Source: Pseudomonas sp. Q11
GTDB taxonomy: Bacteria; Pseudomonadota; Gammaproteobacteria; Pseudomonadales; Pseudomonadaceae
Length of the DNA: 64,000 bases
Assembly (NCBI RefSeq): GCF_024494355.1
Contig: NZ_JAKNQY010000020.1
Location: 1 to 64,000, forward strand
Direction: 5' to 3'
Under the pieces are notes generated by a model. The model was given only the letters and a program-made list of their open reading frames with translations, did no database searches and had not been told where the DNA came from. Position numbers and translations under genes: made by a program. Shown piece by piece: positions 42,152 to 50,240 of this stretch (position 1 is the stretch's first letter; each line of letters starts with the position of its first letter).

Positions 42152-43098
42152 AACTGGCTTTGGTCGGTGACATCGGGGGGACCAACGCACGGTTCGCCTT
42201 GTGGAAGAACCACAACCTGGAAAATATCCAGGTGCTGGCGACCGCGGATTACGCCTGCCCCGAAGATGCCATCAAGGTTTACCTGAGCGGTATGGGCATG
42301 AAACCGGGTTCGATCGGTTCGGTGTGCCTGTCGGTGGCGGGGCCGGTCAGCGGCGATGAGTTTCGCTTCACCAACAATCACTGGCGCCTGAGCAACCTGG
42401 CATTTTGCAAGACCCTTGAGGTCGAGCAGTTGCTGCTGGTCAATGACTTTTCGGCCATGGCCCTGGGCATGACGTGCTTGCGCCCCGATGAATACCGGGT
42501 TGTCTGCGAGGGCACGCCGGAGCCGTTACGTCCGGCGGTGGTGATTGGTCCTGGCACCGGGTTGGGTGTCGGTACGTTGCTGGACTTGGGTGAGGGCCGG
42601 TTTGCGGCGTTGCCGGGCGAAGGCGGCCATGTCGACCTGCCCATGAGCAGCCCGCGGGAAACCCAGCTCTGGCAACACATCTACAACGAGATCGGTCATG
42701 TCAGCGCCGAAACCGCCCTGAGCGGCAGCGGGTTACCTCGGGTGTACCGCGCCATCTGCGCGGTGGATGGTCATACGCCGGTGCTCGATACGCCCGAATC
42801 CATTACCGCCGCCGGCCTGGCCGGAGACCCCATTGCCCTGGAAGTACTCGAGCAGTTCTGCCGCTGGCTGGGGCGCGTTGCCGGTAACAACGTGTTGACG
42901 GTGGGCGGGCGGGGCGGTGTATACATCGTCGGCGGGGTGGTTCCGCGGTTCGCCGACTTTTTCCTTGAAAGTGGTTTCGCCCGCTGCTTCGCCGACAAGG
43001 GCTGCATGAGCGATTACTTCAAGGGCATCCCGGTCTGGCTGGTGACGGCGCCGTATTCCGGGCTGATGGGCGCGGGTGTGGCGTTGGAGCAAAGTTAA
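42148..43098 (+). CDS. glk: Glucokinase Glk
   Basis: ATP-dependent glucokinase that phosphorylates glucose entering through GtsABCD. The 316-residue protein begins MKLALVGDIGGTNARFALW, the ATP-binding phosphate-1 motif, and includes VIGPGTGLGVG and the GEGGHVDLPM substrate region. The start is TTG at 42148, overlapping the edd stop (TTGA), which suggests translational coupling. The same M1 is seen in E. coli-type glucokinases. REP sequence follows the stop. Confidence 0.95.
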   Translation: MKLALVGDIGGTNARFALWKNHNLENIQVLATADYACPEDAIKVYLSGMGMKPGSIGSVCLSVAGPVSGDEFRFTNNHWRLSNLAFCKTLEVEQLLLVNDFSAMALGMTCLRPDEYRVVCEGTPEPLRPAVVIGPGTGLGVGTLLDLGEGRFAALPGEGGHVDLPMSSPRETQLWQHIYNEIGHVSAETALSGSGLPRVYRAICAVDGHTPVLDTPESITAAGLAGDPIALEVLEQFCRWLGRVAGNNVLTVGGRGGVYIVGGVVPRFADFFLESGFARCFADKGCMSDYFKGIPVWLVTAPYSGLMGAGVALEQS

Positions 43099-43111
43099 GA
43101 CCGAGTCGCTT

Positions 43112-43192
43112 GCATCGCGGGCAAGCCTTGCTCCCACAAGATGTGCGTGATCTTGCGGGTGAGCACTGTGGGAGCAAGCCCGCTCCCACAAA
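43112..43192. repeat. REP pair between glk and gltR
   Basis: TTGCATCGCGGGCAAGCCTT then CTGTGGGAGCAAGCCCGCTC give opposed GTGGGAGC-family units in the order right arm, left arm, right arm fragment. Confidence 0.75.
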
Positions 43193-43245
43193 GGTTCTGT
43201 GGTGTTTGTAGATTCCGTCCATCAGGCATAATCCGCCCCAACCCA

Positions 43246-43253
43246 AACAACAA
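43246..43253 (+). promoter_or_regulatory. Candidate Hfq/Crc target before gltR
   Basis: AACAACAA overlaps the GGACGAGG ribosome-binding region of gltR, matching the AANAANAA consensus. Confidence 0.5.
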
Positions 43254-43265
43254 GGACGAGGCCCC

Positions 43266-43997
43266 GTGAGTTCAGTGAACAAATCGATTTTGTTGGTCGA
43301 CGACGACCAGGAGATTCGCGAACTGCTGGACACCTACCTCAGTCGCGCGGGTTTCCAGGTGCGTACTACCCCTGATGGCGCCGGGTTTCGCCAGGCACTG
43401 AACGACGCCCCCAGCGATCTGGTGATCCTCGACGTGATGCTGCCCGACGAGGACGGCTTCAGCCTCTGCCGCTGGGTTCGCCAGCACCCGCGCCAGGCCC
43501 ACGTGCCGATCATCATGCTCACCGCCAGTTCCGACGAGGCTGACCGGGTCATTGGCCTGGAGCTGGGAGCCGATGATTATCTGGGCAAACCCTTCAGTCC
43601 GCGGGAATTACAGGCGCGCATCAAGGCCTTGCTGCGTCGGGCGCAGTTTGGCCAGGAACGCGCCGGCGGCGAAGTGCTGGCCTTCGACGAGTGGCGGCTG
43701 GACATGGTCAGTCATCGGCTGTTCCATGCCGACGGCGAAGAAGTGATTCTCTCCGGCGCCGATTTCGCCTTGCTCAAGCTGTTTCTTGACCATCCCCAGG
43801 AAATCCTCGACCGCGACACCATCGGCAACGCCACTCGCGGCCGGGAGTTGATGCCCCTGGACCGAATCGTCGACATGGCGGTCAGTCGCCTGCGCCAGCG
43901 CCTGCGTGACACCGACAAGCCGCCACGGCTGATCCGCACGGTGCGCGGCAGTGGTTATCAACTGGCGGCCAGTGTGGTTGCCAGCAATGGTCATTGA
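43266..43997 (+). CDS. gltR: Response regulator GltR
   Basis: OmpR-family response regulator of 243 residues. The receiver domain has acidic residues DDDQEIRE, the phosphorylated aspartate D56 in VILDVMLPDEDG, and the K in LGKPFSP. The C-terminal winged helix ends IRTVRGSGYQLA. With GtrS it controls the glucose uptake genes (gtsABCD, oprB) and, in some species, other carbon genes. GTG start at 43266 after GGACGAGG. The stop overlaps the gtrS start. Confidence 0.9.
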   Translation: MSSVNKSILLVDDDQEIRELLDTYLSRAGFQVRTTPDGAGFRQALNDAPSDLVILDVMLPDEDGFSLCRWVRQHPRQAHVPIIMLTASSDEADRVIGLELGADDYLGKPFSPRELQARIKALLRRAQFGQERAGGEVLAFDEWRLDMVSHRLFHADGEEVILSGADFALLKLFLDHPQEILDRDTIGNATRGRELMPLDRIVDMAVSRLRQRLRDTDKPPRLIRTVRGSGYQLAASVVASNGH

Positions 43998-45456
43998 CTG
44001 GGTCAAGAAAATCGCCCGACGGGTGCCGGTGCCGCGTTCGTTGCTCGGAAGAATGCTGCTGCTGACGCTGTTGGTGGTGCTGTTCGCCCAGACCCTGTCC
44101 AGTCTGATCTGGGTCTCGCAACTGCGCGCCACCCAGCTCGAAGGCCTGGTCACCAGCGCCCGTAGCCTGGCCCATTCGATGACCGCCAGTGTCAGCTATC
44201 TGCGCTCGTTGCCGGTGGCTTACCGGCCATTGGTGCTGGATCAATTGCGCAGCATGGGCGGCACGCGGTTTGTCGTGACGCTCAACGACAAACCCTTGGG
44301 CATGGACGTGCTGCCGGTCACCCCGCGCAAACTGGCGGTGCTCAAGGCGGTGGACGACGTACTACGCAAGTCCCTGGGCAATAGCGCCGACATCTCGGTG
44401 AAGTTTGTCAGCCCCGAAGACCTGCGGATTTTCAACGGCGGCCTGAAGCTTGATGAATTGCCGCGCTCTTGGGCCCATTACGCCTTGACGCTCGAACCGG
44501 TGAATCCGCCGGTGCTGGTCACGCAAATCCAGATGGCCCCGGGCGAATGGCTGTACATCGCTTCGCTGCTGCCCGAACCCTACACCAGCCTTGAAGAACA
44601 GGACCTGCCAGCGCAGCAGGTTGGCTTTATCGTGCTGACCAGCAGCCTGTTGTTGCTGTTCATCGGTTTGCTGGTGCATTGGCAGAGCCGGCCCCTCAAA
44701 CGCCTGGCCCGGGCGGCACGCGACATGTCCCTGGGCGCCGAAGTGGAACCGGTAGCCGAAGGCGGCGGCAGCGAAGTGGTGGAAGTGGGCAGGGCATTCA
44801 ATGCCATGCGTGAGCGCATCAGCCGTTACCTGACCGAACGCAGCCAATTGTTCAGCGCGATTTCCCACGACTTGCGCACGCCCATCACCCGTCTGCGGCT
44901 GCGGGTAGAGTTGCTGGAAGACGAAAACCTGCAGGCCAAGTTTGGTCGTGACCTGGACGAACTGGAGCTGCTGGTCAAAGGCGCTCTGCAATGCGTCAAG
45001 GACACCGACATCCACGAAAACATCGAGCCGGTGGACCTCAACCATGTGCTCGACTGCCTGGTCGAACCGTACCTGGCGCCCAACGGCAACGGTCGGGTGA
45101 CCCAGGATGGTCGGGCGCTGGCGCCGTACCCCGGCAAGCCGCTGGCCCTCAAGCGCTGCATCGGTAACCTGATTGATAACGCCCTGAAATACGGACAGAA
45201 CGCCCACCTGCACATCGATGACGATGAAACCGTGTTCATCCTGCACGTTGACGACGAGGGGCCGGGCGTGCCGGAGCAGCGTCTGGAGCAAGTCTTCGAG
45301 CCGCACTTTCGCCTGGCCGGGCAGCAGCAGGGGTATGGATTGGGGCTGGGCATCGCCCGCAACATCGCCCATAGCCATGGCGGCGAAGTCAGCCTGCAGA
45401 ACCTGCGCGAAGGTGGGTTGCGGGTGACGTTGCAGTTGCCCCGTAGTGTCGATTAG
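43987..45456 (+). CDS. gtrS: Sensor histidine kinase GtrS (GltS)
   Basis: Inner-membrane kinase of 489 residues partnering GltR. It has a membrane segment near residues 22-40, a periplasmic domain of about 180 residues, a second membrane segment (VGFIVLTSSLLLLFIGLLVHW), HAMP-like region, the phosphoacceptor histidine H294 in FSAISHDLRTPITRLR, and an ATPase domain with LIDNALKYGQ and GLGLGIARNI. 2-ketogluconate and 6-phosphogluconate are reported ligands in pseudomonads. The open frame begins at 43951, but MVIDWVKK at 43987 is the natural start, overlapping gltR by 11 bases. Confidence 0.9.
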   Translation: MVIDWVKKIARRVPVPRSLLGRMLLLTLLVVLFAQTLSSLIWVSQLRATQLEGLVTSARSLAHSMTASVSYLRSLPVAYRPLVLDQLRSMGGTRFVVTLNDKPLGMDVLPVTPRKLAVLKAVDDVLRKSLGNSADISVKFVSPEDLRIFNGGLKLDELPRSWAHYALTLEPVNPPVLVTQIQMAPGEWLYIASLLPEPYTSLEEQDLPAQQVGFIVLTSSLLLLFIGLLVHWQSRPLKRLARAARDMSLGAEVEPVAEGGGSEVVEVGRAFNAMRERISRYLTERSQLFSAISHDLRTPITRLRLRVELLEDENLQAKFGRDLDELELLVKGALQCVKDTDIHENIEPVDLNHVLDCLVEPYLAPNGNGRVTQDGRALAPYPGKPLALKRCIGNLIDNALKYGQNAHLHIDDDETVFILHVDDEGPGVPEQRLEQVFEPHFRLAGQQQGYGLGLGIARNIAHSHGGEVSLQNLREGGLRVTLQLPRSVD

Positions 45457-45475
45457 TCAGACCGCGTTGGCGTTT

Positions 45476-45570
45476 ATCGCGAGCAGGCTCGCTCCCACAG
45501 GGTTCGGTGGTGGACACAAAAACTGTGTACACCCTGGAGCTCAATGTGGGAGCGAGCCTGCTCGCGATGG
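45476..45570. repeat. REP pair before AGE-isomerase gene
   Basis: TCGCGAGCAGGCTCGCTCCC (45477-45496) and its complement GTGGGAGCGAGCCTGCTCGC (from 45546) flank GGTTCGGTGG and a partly repetitive centre. Confidence 0.85.
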
Positions 45571-45615
45571 CGTCATTAGCCTCAACACAGCTCTCAAGGG
45601 GAATGTCACAGCTCG

Positions 45616-45671
45616 GTGACATAACTCACCCCTTTCGTTACCTGCCCCTCGCCAACCCTTGTTTAGACTCC
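45616..45671 (+). promoter_or_regulatory. Repeated 56-bp promoter element, copy 1
   Basis: This element shares three blocks with the region before gtsA (46972-47027), at identical spacing: GTGACAT, TTCGTTACCTGC and TGTTTAGA-N-TCC. GTGACA is also part of the dyad TGTCAC-N6-GTGACA at 45604-45621. Likely contains the promoter and binding sites for GltR; inferred. Confidence 0.55.
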
Positions 45672-45680
45672 TTGCGTCAA

Positions 45681-45688
45681 AACAACAA
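45681..45688 (+). promoter_or_regulatory. Candidate Hfq/Crc target
   Basis: AACAACAA lies immediately before the AAAAGGTACC ribosome-binding region of the AGE-isomerase gene and matches AANAANAA. Confidence 0.5.
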
Positions 45689-45704
45689 AAAAAGGTACCA
45701 CCCA

Positions 45705-46964
45705 ATGGACACCTTCCAACCGGCCTTCAGCAGTTGGCTGAATGCGCCTGCCCATCAGCAATGGCTTGCCGCTGAAGGCTTGCGTCTGCTGGCGTTCGCC
45801 AAGGCATCGAAGCTGCCGGACGGCTTTGGCAACCTGGACGACCAGGGCCGTCTGCCGGACGATGCCCGGGCCGAAACCATGAATACCGCGCGCATGACCT
45901 ATAGCTTCGCCATGGCCCACATCCAGGGTTTGCCGGGTTTCTCCGAACTGGTGGATCACGGTATCGAGGCCCTCAGTGGCCCCCTGCGGGACGCCGAGCA
46001 CGGCGGCTGGTTCGCCACGGCGCAACCCCATGAGAACGACACCGGCAAGGCGGCCTACCTGCATGCATTTGTCGCCTTGGCGGCCAGTTCCGCGGTGGTG
46101 GCCCAACGTCCCGGCGCCCAGGCGCTGCTGGATGAAGCCGTGCGAGTGATTGATGCGCACTTCTGGAGTGAAGAGGAGGGTGCCCTACGCGAGTCCTTCG
46201 ACCGCGACTGGAGCGGCGAAGAAGCCTATCGTGGCGCCAACAGCAACATGCACGCCACCGAAGCCTTCATGGCCCTGGCCGATGTCACGGATGATCCTCG
46301 CTGGCTGGTCCGTGCACTGCGTATCGTTGAACGGGTCATCCATGGTCACGCCGCCGCCAATGACTATCTGGTGGTGGAGCATTTCGACCGCGACTGGCAG
46401 CCGTTGCGCGAGTACAACCACGACAATCCTGCCGACGGTTTTCGCCCTTACGGCACCACGCCCGGCCACGGTTTCGAATGGGCGCGGCTGCTGTTGCACC
46501 TTGAAGCCGCACGGGTGCAGATCGGCATGTTGACGCCCGGCTGGCTGGCCCAGGATGCGCAAAAACTTTTTGAGCAGAACTGCCGTCACGGTTGGGAGGT
46601 CGATGGTGCCCCAGGCATTGTCTACACCCTGGACTGGGACAACCGCGCCGTAGTTCGCCATCGCCTGCACTGGGTGCATGCCGAAGCAGCGGCCGCCGCC
46701 AGCGCCTTGCTCAAGCGCACCGATGAGGCGCAATACGAAGCCTGGTACCGACGGTTATGGGAGTTCTGTGACAAACATTTCATCGACCGTTGCGACGGCA
46801 GTTGGCACCACGAGCTCGATCCGCAAAACCGTCCCAGCGCCGACATCTGGCCGGGCAAACCGGACCTGTATCACGCCTGGCAGGCGGTGCTGATTCCACG
46901 CTTGCCCCTGGCGCCCAGCATGGCGACGGCGTTGGCGAAACTCTCCAGTCCCGCACCTGTGTAA
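45705..46964 (+). CDS. AGE-family sugar epimerase/isomerase
   Basis: 419-residue (alpha/alpha)6-barrel enzyme of the N-acylglucosamine 2-epimerase/YihS family. Motifs include MHATEAFMALADVTDD, PGHGFEWARLLLHLE (with the catalytic histidine and glutamate region) and RLHWVHAEAAAAASAL, with a final WHHELDPQNRP. Such proteins isomerise mannose, sulfoquinovose or related sugars; annotations in Pseudomonas often read mannose-6-phosphate isomerase. It precedes gtsABCD under a promoter that matches the gtsA promoter, so its substrate is probably a sugar entering by that route. The start at 45705 has AAAAGGTACC upstream. Confidence 0.85.
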   Translation: MDTFQPAFSSWLNAPAHQQWLAAEGLRLLAFAKASKLPDGFGNLDDQGRLPDDARAETMNTARMTYSFAMAHIQGLPGFSELVDHGIEALSGPLRDAEHGGWFATAQPHENDTGKAAYLHAFVALAASSAVVAQRPGAQALLDEAVRVIDAHFWSEEEGALRESFDRDWSGEEAYRGANSNMHATEAFMALADVTDDPRWLVRALRIVERVIHGHAAANDYLVVEHFDRDWQPLREYNHDNPADGFRPYGTTPGHGFEWARLLLHLEAARVQIGMLTPGWLAQDAQKLFEQNCRHGWEVDGAPGIVYTLDWDNRAVVRHRLHWVHAEAAAAASALLKRTDEAQYEAWYRRLWEFCDKHFIDRCDGSWHHELDPQNRPSADIWPGKPDLYHAWQAVLIPRLPLAPSMATALAKLSSPAPV

Positions 46965-46971
46965 CCATGCC

Positions 46972-47027
46972 GTGACATTTACGCGTCCCTTCGTTACCTG
47001 CGAAGGGATTTCCCCTGTTTAGAATCC
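46972..47027 (+). promoter_or_regulatory. Repeated 56-bp promoter element, copy 2
   Basis: Same blocks and spacing as at 45616-45671, directly upstream of gtsA: GTGACAT, TTCGTTACCTGC, TGTTTAGA-N-TCC. Here the central block is also within a hairpin (TCCCTTCG ... CGAAGGGA, 46986-47008). Confidence 0.55.
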
Positions 47028-47057
47028 ATGCAGCGCAAGCATCAGACTTGCATGCAT

Positions 47058-47065
47058 AACAACAA
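47058..47065 (+). promoter_or_regulatory. Candidate Hfq/Crc target before gtsA
   Basis: AACAACAA directly precedes the GAAAGG ribosome-binding site of gtsA. Confidence 0.5.
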
Positions 47066-47080
47066 GAAAGGTACTTCTAG

Positions 47081-48382
47081 ATGAATGCGATTTCTCGCCT
47101 CGCTACTGTCATTTCTCTTGCTTCCCTGCTTCCCGTCGCAGCATTCCCTGTCAGCGCCCTTGCCGCCGAATCCAAAGGCAGTGTGGAAGTCGTTCACTGG
47201 TGGACGTCCGGTGGCGAAAAAGCCGCGGTCGATGTGCTCAAGGCCCAGGTAGAGAAAGACGGCTTTACCTGGAAGGATGGCGCTGTTGCCGGTGGTGGTG
47301 GCTCCACTGCCATGACCGTACTCAAGAGCCGTGCCGTGGCCGGTAACCCACCGGGTGTAGCCCAGATCAAAGGCCCGGACATCCAGGAGTGGGCGTCTAC
47401 CGGACTGCTCGACACCGACGTCCTGAAAGATGTTGCCAAAGAAGAGAAGTGGGACAGCCTGCTCGACAAGAAAGTCTCCGATACCGTGAAGTACGAAGGT
47501 GATTACGTCGCCGTGCCGGTGAACATCCACCGCGTCAACTGGCTGTGGATCAACCCGCAAGTCTTCAAGAAAGCCGGTATCACCAAAAACCCGACCACCC
47601 TCGAAGAATTCTACGCCGCTGGCGACAAGCTCAAGGCCGCAGGCTTCATTGCGCTGGCCCACGGCGGCCAGCCTTGGCAGGACAGCACCGTGTTCGAAGC
47701 CGTGGTGCTCTCGGTCATGGGCGTCGATGGCTACAAGAAAGCCCTGGTCGATCTGGACAACAAAGCCCTGACCGGCCCGGACATGGTCAAGGCGTTGACC
47801 GAGCTCAAGAAAGTCGCGACCTACATGGACGTTGACGGCAAGGGGCAGGACTGGAACCTGGAAGCGGCCAAGGTCATCAACGGCAAGGCCGGCATGCAGA
47901 TCATGGGTGACTGGGCCAAGAGCGAATGGACCGCCGCGAAGAAAGTCGCCGGCAAGGACTACGAGTGCGTAGCTTTCCCGGGCACTGACAAGGCCTTCAC
48001 CTACAACATCGACTCCCTGGCGGTGTTCAAGCAGAAAGACGAAGGCACCGCGGCCGGTCAGAAGGATATTGCCAAGGTCGTGCTGGGTGAGAACTTCCAG
48101 AAAGTCTTCAGCATCAACAAGGGTTCGATCCCGGTGCGCAACGACATGCTGGCCGACATGGCCAAGTACGGTTTCGATTCCTGCGCCCAGACCGCCGCCA
48201 AGGACTTCCTGGCTGACGCCAAGTCCGGTGGCTTGCAGCCGAGCATGGCGCACAACATGGCGACCACGCTGGCGGTGCAGGGCGCGTTCTTCGATGTGGT
48301 GACCAACTTCATCAACGACCCGAAAGCCGACCCTGCCGACGCCGCCAAGAAGCTTGGCGCAGCAGTGCAGTCGGCCAAGTAA
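47081..48382 (+). CDS. gtsA: Glucose/mannose ABC transporter binding protein GtsA
   Basis: Periplasmic sugar-binding protein of 433 residues. The signal peptide ends near LAA/ESKG (about residue 29). The mature N-terminus VEVVHWWTSGGEKAAVDVL is typical of cluster-1 sugar-binding proteins, as is GDYVAVPVNIHRVNWLWINP and GKAGMQIMGDWAKSEW. It captures glucose delivered by OprB and passes it to GtsBC. First gene of gtsABCD; the next gene follows a hairpin repeat of about 110 bases, which probably keeps gtsA mRNA in excess. Confidence 0.95.
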   Translation: MNAISRLATVISLASLLPVAAFPVSALAAESKGSVEVVHWWTSGGEKAAVDVLKAQVEKDGFTWKDGAVAGGGGSTAMTVLKSRAVAGNPPGVAQIKGPDIQEWASTGLLDTDVLKDVAKEEKWDSLLDKKVSDTVKYEGDYVAVPVNIHRVNWLWINPQVFKKAGITKNPTTLEEFYAAGDKLKAAGFIALAHGGQPWQDSTVFEAVVLSVMGVDGYKKALVDLDNKALTGPDMVKALTELKKVATYMDVDGKGQDWNLEAAKVINGKAGMQIMGDWAKSEWTAAKKVAGKDYECVAFPGTDKAFTYNIDSLAVFKQKDEGTAAGQKDIAKVVLGENFQKVFSINKGSIPVRNDMLADMAKYGFDSCAQTAAKDFLADAKSGGLQPSMAHNMATTLAVQGAFFDVVTNFINDPKADPADAAKKLGAAVQSAK

Positions 48383-48388
48383 AGCAGT

Positions 48389-48464
48389 TAGAAGCTACAA
48401 GCTACAAGCTGCAAGGGGCACTGCTTATCTTGCCGCTTGCAGCTTGTCACTTGTAGCTGCCCTT
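48389..48464 (+). repeat. CTACAAGCTGCAAG hairpin between gtsA and gtsB
   Basis: GAAGCTACAAGCTACAAGCT (from 48391) with GCAAG is followed by CTTGCAGCTTGTCACTTGTA (ending near 48456), a long imperfect stem. Its family recurs between the hxuI and hxuR genes. It probably acts as an mRNA stabiliser or attenuator after gtsA. Confidence 0.7.
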
Positions 48465-48491
48465 AGTCTTTCTCTTGTACTGGATCTTCCC

Positions 48492-49400
48492 ATGAGTTCT
48501 GTTGCTGTGTTCAGCAAGGCCTCGCCGTTCGATGCATTGCAGCGCTGGCTACCGAAACTGGTGCTGGCGCCGAGCATGTTCATCGTTCTGGTGGGCTTCT
48601 ACGGTTATATCTTGTGGACGTTTGTCCTGTCGTTCACCACGTCGACCTTCCTGCCGAACTACAAATGGGCTGGCCTGGCGCAATACGCGCGGCTATGGGA
48701 CAACGACCGCTGGTGGGTGGCGAGCAAGAATCTGGCGCTCTTTGGCGGCATGTTCATCGGCATCACCCTGGTGATCGGCGTGCTGCTGGCGGTGTTTCTT
48801 GACCAGCGCATTCGTCGTGAAGGTTTCATCCGCACCATTTACCTGTACCCGATGGCGCTCTCGATGATCGTCACCGGTACGGCCTGGAAGTGGTTGCTCA
48901 ACCCGGGCATGGGCCTGGACAAATTGTTGCGTGACTGGGGCTGGGAAGGCTTTCGCCTGGACTGGCTGATCGACCCGGACCGTGTGGTGTATTGCCTGGT
49001 GATCGCCGCGGTGTGGCAGGCCTCGGGCTTCATCATGGCGATGTTCCTGGCCGGCCTGCGTGGGGTGGATCAATCGATCATCCGTGCCGCGCAGATCGAT
49101 GGCGCGAGCATGCCGCGCATCTACTGGAAAGTGGTGCTGCCAAGCCTGCGCCCGGTGTTCTTCAGCGCCGTAATGATCCTGGCGCACATCGCGATCAAGA
49201 GCTTTGACCTGGTGGCGGCGATGACGGCCGGCGGCCCGGGTTATTCCTCTGACCTGCCTGCGATGTTCATGTATTCCTTCACCTTCAGTCGCGGCCAGAT
49301 GGGCATGGGCTCGGCCAGTGCGATTCTGATGCTCGGTGCGATTCTCGCAATCGTCGTGCCTTACCTGTACTCCGAGCTGAGGACCAAGCGCCATGACTAG
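48492..49400 (+). CDS. gtsB: Glucose ABC transporter permease GtsB
   Basis: 302-residue inner-membrane permease of the MalF type with about six hydrophobic segments. The EAA coupling motif appears as QIDGASMPRIYWKVVLPSLRPV near residue 200-221. It pairs with GtsC. The ATG at 48492 (MSSVAVFSK) is preferred over the much longer upstream open frame, which would run into gtsA's repeat. The stop overlaps the gtsC start. Confidence 0.93.
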   Translation: MSSVAVFSKASPFDALQRWLPKLVLAPSMFIVLVGFYGYILWTFVLSFTTSTFLPNYKWAGLAQYARLWDNDRWWVASKNLALFGGMFIGITLVIGVLLAVFLDQRIRREGFIRTIYLYPMALSMIVTGTAWKWLLNPGMGLDKLLRDWGWEGFRLDWLIDPDRVVYCLVIAAVWQASGFIMAMFLAGLRGVDQSIIRAAQIDGASMPRIYWKVVLPSLRPVFFSAVMILAHIAIKSFDLVAAMTAGGPGYSSDLPAMFMYSFTFSRGQMGMGSASAILMLGAILAIVVPYLYSELRTKRHD

Positions 49401-50238
49401 TCTCGCTGCAAAACCATCCATCAGCCTGAGTCGCATCGCGATCTATGCGGTACTGATCCTCGCCGTATTGCTTTACCTGGTGCCGTTGGTGGTCATGCTA
49501 TTGACCAGCTTCAAGACACCGGAAGACATCAGCACCGGCAACCTGCTGAGCTGGCCGACCGTGGTCACCGGCATCGGTTGGGTCAAGGCCTGGGCCACGG
49601 TTGATGGGTACTTCTGGAACTCGATCAAGATCACCGTCCCGGCGGTGCTGATCTCCACCGCGATCGGTGCATTGAACGGCTACGTGTTGTCGATGTGGCG
49701 CTTTCGCGGTTCGCAGTTGTTCTTCGGCCTGTTGCTGTTCGGGTGCTTCCTGCCGTTCCAGACCGTCCTGCTGCCAGCCTCGTTCACCCTCGGCAAGATG
49801 GGCCTGGCCAGTACCACCACGGGTCTGGTGTTCATACATGTGGTCTACGGCCTGGCGTTCACCACGCTGTTCTTCCGCAACTACTACGTGAGCATTCCCG
49901 ATGCGCTGGTGAAGGCGGCGCGGCTGGACGGTGCGGGTTTCTTCACCATCTTCCGGCGGATCATCCTGCCGATGTCCACGCCGATCATCATGGTCTGCCT
50001 GATCTGGCAGTTCACTCAGATCTGGAACGACTTCCTGTTTGGCGTGGTGTTCTCCAGCGGCGATTCGCAGCCCATCACGGTGGCGCTGAACAACTTGGTC
50101 AACACCAGCACCGGGGCCAAGGAATACAACGTTGATATGGCGGCGGCGATGATCGCCGGGCTGCCGACCCTGCTGGTCTATGTGGTGGCAGGCAAGTATT
50201 TCGTGCGCGGTCTGACGGCCGGCGCAGTCAAGGGGTAA
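49393..50238 (+). CDS. gtsC: Glucose ABC transporter permease GtsC
   Basis: 281-residue MalG-type permease partner of GtsB, with the EAA loop ALVKAARLDGAGFFTIFRRIILPMSTPI and a typical final helix TLLVYVVAGKYFVRGLTAGAVKG. The start overlaps gtsB by eight bases, and its stop lies 2 bp before gtsD, consistent with a single operon. Confidence 0.94.
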   Translation: MTSLAAKPSISLSRIAIYAVLILAVLLYLVPLVVMLLTSFKTPEDISTGNLLSWPTVVTGIGWVKAWATVDGYFWNSIKITVPAVLISTAIGALNGYVLSMWRFRGSQLFFGLLLFGCFLPFQTVLLPASFTLGKMGLASTTTGLVFIHVVYGLAFTTLFFRNYYVSIPDALVKAARLDGAGFFTIFRRIILPMSTPIIMVCLIWQFTQIWNDFLFGVVFSSGDSQPITVALNNLVNTSTGAKEYNVDMAAAMIAGLPTLLVYVVAGKYFVRGLTAGAVKG

Positions 50239-50240
50239 TC

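Noticed and set aside
45507..45704. Extended N-terminus of the AGE-isomerase frame
   Set aside because: The in-frame codons before 45705 run through the REP pair and promoter element; the ribosome-binding site and homology favour 45705.
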